The position numbers and the translations under genes are program-made. A model generated the notes under the pieces. The model was not told the DNA's origin. It ran no database searches and saw only the letters and a list, made by a program, of their open reading frames with translations. Below are positions 38,935 through 45,281 of a stretch of 45,281 nt of DNA, piece by piece (positions within the stretch are counted from its first letter, which is position 1; each line of letters opens with the position of its first letter). Location: contig CAKZUT010000124.1 in NCBI GenBank assembly GCA_937922185.1, positions 1 to 45,281 of the forward strand, given 5' to 3'. Source of the DNA: an uncultured Neomegalonema sp. (GTDB lineage: Bacteria > Pseudomonadota > Alphaproteobacteria > Rhodobacterales > Rhodobacteraceae).

Positions 38935-39495
38935 ATGAGACGAACGGCTGGTTTCCTCGGTTGCATGGCATCGCTGGCGATGCTTGTTGCCGGAAATGCG
39001 TTTGCAGAACAGCGCGGTAGCGAAAACCGCCTTACGAAGCTGTTCGAGCAGATCGACCTCGATGCCAGTGGTACGCTGACCGTGCGGGAAATGCGCGACG
39101 CCGCCGCCGCGCGCTTCAATGCGCTCGATCTCAACGGCGATGGCCGGGTCACGGCGGATGAAAGACACCAGAGCCGCAACAACCGCCTGAAAATCCGCTT
39201 CAGCCGCGCGGATGCCGACCATAACGGGATGCTGGATCTCCACGAGATGCAGGAAGTGGCGAAACAACGCGCCCGCCGACGCCTCGCACGGCTTGACATG
39301 AACGGTGACGGGATGCTCTCGCTGGACGAATTGCAGAAGGGACGGCACAGTAACAGCCCTCTGGCCGGTTCCGAACCGGAAACGCTGACCTTGCCGATGC
39401 TGGACGCGCGGATGATGACGATGTTCCGAAACGCGGATGCGGATGGTGACGGGATCGTCACCCTGCGCGAAGCGATGGACGGAGCGGGCGGATGA
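38935..39495 (+). CDS. Exported EF-hand (calcium-binding) protein with five EF loops
   Basis: Signal peptide MRRTAGFLGCMASLAMLVAGNAFA; loops DLDASGTLTVRE, DLNGDGRVTADE, DADHNGMLDLHE, DMNGDGMLSLDE, DADGDGIVTLRE. Confidence 0.9.
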   Translation: MRRTAGFLGCMASLAMLVAGNAFAEQRGSENRLTKLFEQIDLDASGTLTVREMRDAAAARFNALDLNGDGRVTADERHQSRNNRLKIRFSRADADHNGMLDLHEMQEVAKQRARRRLARLDMNGDGMLSLDELQKGRHSNSPLAGSEPETLTLPMLDARMMTMFRNADADGDGIVTLREAMDGAGG

Positions 39496-40160
39496 GCACC
39501 GGTATCATGACAGAACCGGTTGCCGGATTCGGCAAAGGCTGGATACGACGCCGACAGGGGGGCGCAACCATGGTCGAGACGGCGGATGCCGCCTCCATAG
39601 GGACGGACGCGGATGACGATGACGCGCTGATCGTGCGCTTCGCCGCCGGGGACCAGTCCGCCGCGCGCCTGCTGACCGAGCGTCATCTGGGCCGGGTGCT
39701 TGCCCTCGCCACACGGATGCTGCGTGACACGGCGGAAGCCGAGGACGTGGCGCAGGAGGCGATGATGCGCGCCTGGCGCAACGCCGCCAAATGGGAGCCG
39801 GGGCGGGCAAAATTCTCGACCTGGCTTCACAAGGTTGCGCTGAACCTTTGCTATGATCGTCTGCGGAAACGCAAATCCGCCTCGCTGGACGATGTGGCGG
39901 AGCCGGTAGACGACCGGGCATCGGCCCAGGACGGGCTGGAGGCGGACGAGCGCCTGACGGTACTCAAAGGCGCGATCGCCGCCTTGCCGGAGCGCCAGCG
40001 CGCGGCGATCCAGCTGCGCCACTTCGAAGAGCGCGGCAATGACGAGACAGCGGAAATTCTCGGCGTGAGCGTCGAGGCGGTCGAATCTCTTTTATCAAGG
40101 GGACGCCGGGCATTGCGTGACAAACTCGCGGGACAGCGGGCATTGTTGCTGGAAGAATGA
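39492..40160 (+). CDS. RNA polymerase ECF-type sigma factor
   Basis: Sigma2: LATRMLRDTAEAEDVAQEAMMRAWRNAAKWEPGRAKFSTWLHKVALNLCYDRLRKRK; Sigma4: ALPERQRAAIQLRHFEERGNDETAEILGVSVEAVESLLSRGRRALR. Internal ATG at 39570 possible. Confidence 0.9.
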   Translation: MSTGIMTEPVAGFGKGWIRRRQGGATMVETADAASIGTDADDDDALIVRFAAGDQSAARLLTERHLGRVLALATRMLRDTAEAEDVAQEAMMRAWRNAAKWEPGRAKFSTWLHKVALNLCYDRLRKRKSASLDDVAEPVDDRASAQDGLEADERLTVLKGAIAALPERQRAAIQLRHFEERGNDETAEILGVSVEAVESLLSRGRRALRDKLAGQRALLLEE

Positions 40161-40678
40161 TGGTGATGGATATGATTTCCACGATGACGACAGACGAATT
40201 CGAGGAACGCGCCATGGCATACGGTGCGCGGATCGATGGCTGGCCGGAAGAAGACCGGGCACCGGCCCGCGCCCTGCTGGCCGAGTCGGCTGTGGCGCGC
40301 GAGATGCTGGAAGAGGCGGCATCGCTCGATGCGATGCTTGATCTCTGGGAAGGCCCGCAGCCGTCCAATGCCCTGCTGGGTCGGGTTCTGTCCGACGCGG
40401 CGCTGGTCGCGGGGGAAGCACGGGCGCCAGTCCCGACCCCGGCTCCGGCCCGCGAAGGATGGCTTTCGCGGTTGTTCGGGAACACGCCGGTCTTCAGGCC
40501 GGGCATGGCCCTCGCGGCCTGCCTCGCGCTCGGCTTCGTAATGGGCACCGCGATCGAGGACAGCGTGATCGCCCCGTCTTCCTCCGCCGGGGCGGCGCAG
40601 GAAATCGGCGTGATCGACTTCGCCTTCGCAATGGAGGATGATAGCGATCTGCTGCTCGGTCCAGAGGCCCTTCTATGA
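40157..40678 (+). CDS. Single-TM protein, probable anti-sigma factor
   Basis: Overlaps the sigma gene stop; cytosolic N-terminus, one TM (PGMALAACLALGFVMGTAI), short periplasmic tail; assigned by position and topology. Confidence 0.6.
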   Translation: MMVMDMISTMTTDEFEERAMAYGARIDGWPEEDRAPARALLAESAVAREMLEEAASLDAMLDLWEGPQPSNALLGRVLSDAALVAGEARAPVPTPAPAREGWLSRLFGNTPVFRPGMALAACLALGFVMGTAIEDSVIAPSSSAGAAQEIGVIDFAFAMEDDSDLLLGPEALL

Positions 40679-41202
40679 CGGATACCGCGTCCTCTCCCCG
40701 ACGTTCATGGCTCAAGCCCGCCCTTCTGGTGTCGCTGGCCCTGAATCTGTTCCTTGTCGGTCTGATCGGCGGTCAGGTGCTGTCCGAACCCGACGAGACG
40801 GTGAAGCGGGCGCAGGCATCGCGGGGCTATTCCCTGCATCCCCGCACGATGATGGAGGCTTTGCCCGAGGACCGGCATGACGATATCCGCGCCTACTGGG
40901 CCGAGGCCCACAAGGGCATGGGTCAGGAATGGCGCAAGATCAACACGATCCGGCGCGAGGTCGATGCCGCCCTGCGCGCCCGCCCGTTCGACGCCACAGC
41001 CCTGCGCGAGGCACAGCGGCGCGAGGTGGAGGCCAGGGCGGCCCTGCGCTTGAGGCAGAATGACGATATCGCCGGATTTCTGGAAACACTGAGCGACGAG
41101 GACCGCAAAGCCGTCGCCGATCTTGCCCTTGCAAGGCTGGACAAGCAGACCGCGTACTGGCGCGAACGTGCCAGAAAGCGCCGGGAAGCCGAGAAACAAT
41201 AG
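40675..41202 (+). CDS. Periplasmic heavy-metal-sensor-like protein (CnrX/CpxP/Spy-type)
   Basis: N-terminal TM anchor, helical charged domain (HPRTMMEALPEDRHDDIRAYWAEAHKGMGQEWRKINTIRREVDAALRARPFDATALREAQRREVEARAALR); 4-bp overlap with the previous gene. Confidence 0.65.
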   Translation: MTDTASSPRRSWLKPALLVSLALNLFLVGLIGGQVLSEPDETVKRAQASRGYSLHPRTMMEALPEDRHDDIRAYWAEAHKGMGQEWRKINTIRREVDAALRARPFDATALREAQRREVEARAALRLRQNDDIAGFLETLSDEDRKAVADLALARLDKQTAYWRERARKRREAEKQ

Positions 41203-41245
41203 AAGTGCCGGGCGGGGGACGTCGGACGCCGCCCGCCCTGTCTGT

Positions 41246-42637
41246 TTACGCCGCCACTGAAGACGGGGCGAGCGTGACCCGGTTCCGCCCTTCTCGCTTG
41301 GAGCGATAGAGCGCCTCATCAGCCACCTGAAGCATACTGTCAGGCGTCATCTGGGTGAAGGACATCATCGCGACACCGATGCTGACAGTGATATCCAGCT
41401 CATCCTTTTCAGGATGCGTGATCTTGAAGGGCTTGGCGGCGATGGTCGCCCGCAGCCTCTCGGCCACGATAGCGGCACCGGCCAGATCGGTCTCCGGCAT
41501 GATCCCGAGGAATTCCTCGCCACCGATACGGGCCGTCATGTCCATGCCGCGCAGGTTCACGCGCAGGCGGGCCGCGAATTCCTTGAGAACCTCGTCCCCG
41601 ACCGCATGGCCGTAAGTGTCGTTCACTGCCTTGAAGGAATCGATATCCAGCAGGGCGACGGCCAGATCATGACCATCCACCTGCGCCCGCTCGATCAGCG
41701 CCTTCAGATGCGGCATCGCATAGCGGCGATTATAGAGGCCCGTCAGCTCGTCGGTCACGGACAGCTTGAGGCTGTTATGGACGTTATCGCGCAGACGATC
41801 CGCGTAGCACAGGCGCCGAAGCTGCGACCGGCATCGCGCGACCAGTTCGTTATCGTCCACGGGGCGCATCACATAGTCATTGGCACCGAGGTCGAGACTG
41901 GCCGAAATCGTCTTGAAATCATTATGATCGACCATCAGCACGATGGCCGATTGCCGTGCATCGGGATGCGAGCGGATTTCGGAACACAGGCGCAGCCCGT
42001 CATAACTTTCAAGGCTGGAATTGATGAGGATGATCTCGCTCATCTGCTTGCGGACATGGGCAATGGAATCGTCGCGGTTATCGACGATATCGCATTCGAT
42101 ACCCAGCCGCCCGGAAATCGTCGTTGCCAGCGCCCGCGCCGCATTGGGCCGGTCATCCACGATCAGGACGCGACCCTTGAGCATATCGTCCGAGATATCC
42201 GCATATCCCGATTCGAAGCCCAGTTCACGGCACGTCTCGTCGCGCAGACGCAATTCGTCGATCATCATCTTCACCCGCACGAGCGAACGCACCCGTGCGA
42301 AGAGAGCCAGATCATTGGCGGGCTTGGTCAGGAAGTCATCCGCCCCGACCTCAAGGCCGCGCACACGGTCGGTCGGCTGATCGAGCGCCGTGACCATCAC
42401 GACCGGGATATGCGCCGTCATGGGATCGGATTTCAGGCGCTTGCACGCCTCGAAGCCATCCATCTTCGGCATCATAACGTCGAGCAGGATGAGGTCGGGC
42501 TGCTCGGCCCTGGCGACCTCAATCGCCTCGAATCCGTTGCTGGCGGTCAGAACAGAATAGTATTCCGACATGAGCTTGGCTTCGAGTAGCTTCACGTTCG
42601 GAAGGATATCGTCCACGACCAGAATACGCGCTGACAT
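41246..42637 (-). CDS. pleD: PleD-type response regulator / diguanylate cyclase (REC-REC-GGDEF)
   Basis: MSARILVVDDILPNVKLLEAKLMSEYYSVLTASNGFEAIEVAR...LILLDVMMPKMDGFEACKRLK; RGMD (I-site RxxD) 5 residues before GGEEF. Confidence 0.95.
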   Translation of the reverse strand: MSARILVVDDILPNVKLLEAKLMSEYYSVLTASNGFEAIEVARAEQPDLILLDVMMPKMDGFEACKRLKSDPMTAHIPVVMVTALDQPTDRVRGLEVGADDFLTKPANDLALFARVRSLVRVKMMIDELRLRDETCRELGFESGYADISDDMLKGRVLIVDDRPNAARALATTISGRLGIECDIVDNRDDSIAHVRKQMSEIILINSSLESYDGLRLCSEIRSHPDARQSAIVLMVDHNDFKTISASLDLGANDYVMRPVDDNELVARCRSQLRRLCYADRLRDNVHNSLKLSVTDELTGLYNRRYAMPHLKALIERAQVDGHDLAVALLDIDSFKAVNDTYGHAVGDEVLKEFAARLRVNLRGMDMTARIGGEEFLGIMPETDLAGAAIVAERLRATIAAKPFKITHPEKDELDITVSIGVAMMSFTQMTPDSMLQVADEALYRSKREGRNRVTLAPSSVAA

Positions 42638-42687
42638 GATCTCCGGCCTCTCTCCAGCTTGCTTGCAGGGGCGAGTATTACAGACGA

Positions 42688-43053
42688 CTAGTCAAGGAAA
42701 CGTTTTACCGTCGCGAGAAAATCGGCAACCGCGATAGGCTTTGCAATATAATCCTCGCACCCCCCGTCCCGGATTTTCTCCTCGTCGCCTTTCATCGCAA
42801 AGGCGGTGACCGCGACAACGGGAATATGACGCAGATCGTCCTCTTCCTTCAGCCACTTGGTCACTTCCAGACCCGAAACCTCGGGAAGCTGAATATCCAT
42901 CAGGATCAGATCCGGCGACTCGGTCCGCGCTATCTCCAGCGCCTCCATGCCGTTCTGCGTCTGAAGCGTCCGGTATCCCTGCGCGTCGAGCAGATCATGG
43001 AAGAGCTTCATGTTGAGTTCGTTGTCTTCGACAATCAGAACCGTTTTTGTCAT
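42688..43053 (-). CDS. divK: Single-domain response regulator DivK
   Basis: [107 protein letters not shown]; upstream of pleD. Confidence 0.95.
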   Translation of the reverse strand: MTKTVLIVEDNELNMKLFHDLLDAQGYRTLQTQNGMEALEIARTESPDLILMDIQLPEVSGLEVTKWLKEEDDLRHIPVVAVTAFAMKGDEEKIRDGGCEDYIAKPIAVADFLATVKRFLD

Positions 43054-43203
43054 GAATGGCGCTCCAGAACTCTCGGCCCCACATCGGGGTTCCGCTATAA
43101 GGCCACACGATAGGTTGTATCTGGTTAATTAAGTCTTTCCCGGCCATACGTCGATGATATCACGTACATCGTCTTAATCTGAAACGATCAACGGGAATTC
43201 CAA

Positions 43204-43503
43204 GTGGCCACAAAGCAACACACGATGACGCTCGACCGGGCCACCGTGACGGGATTGCAGGCGCTGTCCCATATTGCCGCTGATGAAGACCTTTTCGGCG
43301 CTTTTCTCGATCAGGCGGGCACCGATGCCGGCGATGTGAAAAGTCGGGCGACGGACCCGGATTTTCTTGGCTTCGTGCTCGACTTCCTGATGCAGGATGA
43401 CGGGCGGGTCATCGGCTTCGCCGCGACCCTGGGAATACCACCGGAGGATGTGCCGATGGCGCGCCGGGCGCTTCCGGGCGGGGATGTGCCCGAATGGACA
43501 TGA
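43204..43503 (+). CDS. DUF3572-like protein
   Basis: 99 aa, ...ALSHIAADEDLFGAFLDQAGTDAGDVKSRATDPDFLGFVLDFLMQDDGRVIGFAATLGIPPEDVPMARRALPGG; divergent from divK. Confidence 0.75.
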   Translation: MATKQHTMTLDRATVTGLQALSHIAADEDLFGAFLDQAGTDAGDVKSRATDPDFLGFVLDFLMQDDGRVIGFAATLGIPPEDVPMARRALPGGDVPEWT

Positions 43504-44165
43504 CATCATCGACCGGATTGCGCGAGGACGTTGCCGAGCAGCTTGCAACCCTCGATCTCGATGCGGGTCGGCCCCTGCTGGCGGTCGATGTGGATGAGGT
43601 GATCGTGGGCCTTGCCGGGCATCTGGGTGACTATGCCCGTGAGAATGGCTTCGATCTGCGCCTGACCGGCTATAAGCTGAACGGTGCCCTGTGGCGCGCG
43701 GACGGCACCGAGGCCAGCCGTGAAGAGTTCAATGATCTTTTCCGGGGGTTCTTCGAGACGCAGACACGGCACCAGAGGGTCTATCCCGGCGCGGCGGACG
43801 CCCTGCGTACGCTGTCGGAGCGGGTGCAGGTGGTGATCCTGACCAATGTGCCGTTCTATGCGCGGGCGGATCGGATCGACAATCTGTCGGATCACGGCAT
43901 CGAGTATCCCCTGGTGGCAAATGCGGGGCCGAAAGGACCGGCGCTGCGCTGGCTGTCGGCGCGGGCGGGGCGGATGGCCTTTATCGACGATTCGCCCGCA
44001 CAGCTCGATTCCTCGGCCACGGATGCTCCGCAGGTTACCCGCATCCATTTCGTCGGGGATGATGCCCTGCGCGGGTGGCTTGCCGACGTGGAGGCGGCGC
44101 AGCACCGGGCGGATGACTGGGCGGCATTGCACCGGATTGTGGAAACGGTGCTGCTGGGACGTTAG
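43494..44165 (+). CDS. HAD-like hydrolase-fold protein, function unknown
   Basis: LAVDVDEVIVGL (motif I-like), VVILTNVP (II), GPKGPALRWL (III), MAFIDDSPAQ (IV). Confidence 0.7.
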   Translation: MDMTSSTGLREDVAEQLATLDLDAGRPLLAVDVDEVIVGLAGHLGDYARENGFDLRLTGYKLNGALWRADGTEASREEFNDLFRGFFETQTRHQRVYPGAADALRTLSERVQVVILTNVPFYARADRIDNLSDHGIEYPLVANAGPKGPALRWLSARAGRMAFIDDSPAQLDSSATDAPQVTRIHFVGDDALRGWLADVEAAQHRADDWAALHRIVETVLLGR

Positions 44166-44206
44166 CCCCGCTTGCGAATCACCCGGCGAGGGCGCATCTC
44201 TGCCCT

Positions 44207-45281
44207 ATGGCCATCGAACCCGGATATCTTGATCAGCTACGCGCGCGGGTCTCCATTGCGGAGGCGATCGGCAAACGGCTGGACTGGGATGTGCGGAAGT
44301 CCAACCCGGCGCGCGGGGATTACTGGGCTTGCTGCCCCTTTCACGGCGAAAAGACACCCAGCTTCCATGTCGAGGATCGCAAGGGCTTTTTCTATTGCTT
44401 CGGCTGTCACGAGAAGGGCGACGTGATCGGCTTCGTGATGAGGAACGACAATCTGCGCTTCGACGAGGCGGTGGATCTGCTGGCCCGCGAAGCCGGGATG
44501 CAGCCCCCCGTCCGCGATGCCCGCGCCAGGGAAAAGCAGGAAAAGCGCAAGGGCCTGTCCGAAGCCATGGAGGCGGCGCAGCGTTTCTACCGCGCGCAGC
44601 TCGGCGGGGCGGCGGCGCGGGACGCGCGGGCCTATCTGGAACGGCGGGAACTGGACGCCGCCACTATCGGGGAATTCGGCATCGGCTATGCCCCCGGTGG
44701 CAATGCGCTGGGCGAGACGCTGCGCGGGCAGGGCTTTACGCCTGCGATTCTGGCCGAGGCGGGCCTGGTCGGCAGCAACGAAAGCGGCTCGACCTACGAT
44801 ATCTTCAGAGAGCGCATCCTGTTTCCCATCCGGGATCAGCGCGGCGGGGTCATCGCGTTCGGCGGTCGGGCCATGCGCGAGGATGCGCGGGCCAAATATC
44901 TCAATTCGCCCGAAACTCCGCTCTTCTCGAAGCGCGGCACACTCTACAATTTCGGTCCCGCACGCGCGGCGGCGGGCAAGGGTCAGCGGATGATCGTGGC
45001 CGAGGGCTACATGGATGTCATCGCCCTTCACCGGGCGGGGCTGGCGGCGGCGGTCGCCCCCCTCGGCACGGCCCTGACCGCCGATCAGCTTTCCCTGCTC
45101 TGGCGCGCCGTGGATGAGCCGGTCATCGCGCTTGACGGCGATGCCGCCGGATTGCGCGCGGCGGCCCGCACGGCGGAACTGGCGCTTCCCCTGCTGCAAC
45201 CCGGCAAGACATTGCTGTTCGCCCTCATGCCGGAGGGAAAAGACCCCGATGACCTGATTCGCGAAAAAGGCCGGACAGGGA
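44207..45281 (+). CDS. dnaG: DNA primase, 3' end truncated by the window
   Basis: ATG 44207: MAIEPGYLDQLRARVSIAEAIGKRLDWDVRKSNPARGDYWACCPFHGEKTPSFHVEDRKGFFYCFGCHEKGDVIGFVM (CHC2 finger), TOPRIM MIVAEGYMDVIALHRAG...VIALDGDAAG; open to the window end, so missing from the ORF track. Confidence 0.95.
   Translation, partial: MAIEPGYLDQLRARVSIAEAIGKRLDWDVRKSNPARGDYWACCPFHGEKTPSFHVEDRKGFFYCFGCHEKGDVIGFVMRNDNLRFDEAVDLLAREAGMQPPVRDARAREKQEKRKGLSEAMEAAQRFYRAQLGGAAARDARAYLERRELDAATIGEFGIGYAPGGNALGETLRGQGFTPAILAEAGLVGSNESGSTYDIFRERILFPIRDQRGGVIAFGGRAMREDARAKYLNSPETPLFSKRGTLYNFGPARAAAGKGQRMIVAEGYMDVIALHRAGLAAAVAPLGTALTADQLSLLWRAVDEPVIALDGDAAGLRAAARTAELALPLLQPGKTLLFALMPEGKDPDDLIREKGRTG

Overview
The 45.3-kb window is a gene-dense, GC-rich chromosomal segment from an alphaproteobacterium. 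Gene order and families (divK-pleD, DUF1467, DUF3572, GAACN7GAAC SOS boxes, extended FtsZ) suggest Rhodobacterales/Paracoccaceae, which is an inference. I read about 43 CDSs. They include a 5'-truncated RND efflux permease; mce/DUF1467/CPBP; a repeat-rich SPOR-domain protein; dacA-type PBP, tmk, holB, tatD and a PhnP-like MBL protein; an RNase T2; a reduced dcw cluster (murB-ddl-ftsQ-ftsA-ftsZ) followed by lpxC-bamD-recN; an FAD-linked dehydrogenase; cobT-cobS-cobC-like; a DoxX-like gene; a two-gene uncharacterised cassette (large unknown protein plus DUF3726-like protein); lexA with two tandem SOS boxes; comEC; gltX; gltA; fabZ-lpxA-lpxI-lpxB (minus strand); DUF983; an overlapping EF-hand / ECF sigma / anti-sigma-like / periplasmic sensor-like cassette; divK-pleD; DUF3572; a HAD-like protein; and a 3'-truncated dnaG that is absent from the ORF track. 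No rRNA, tRNA, CRISPR, IS element or prophage was recognised. The best candidates for undescribed biology are the EF-hand/ECF sigma cassette (38935-41202), the unknown + DUF3726 cassette (26929-29138), and a dispersed ~45-bp palindromic intergenic element (11611-11721 and 23864-23942). Everything was done by eye, with no database searches.
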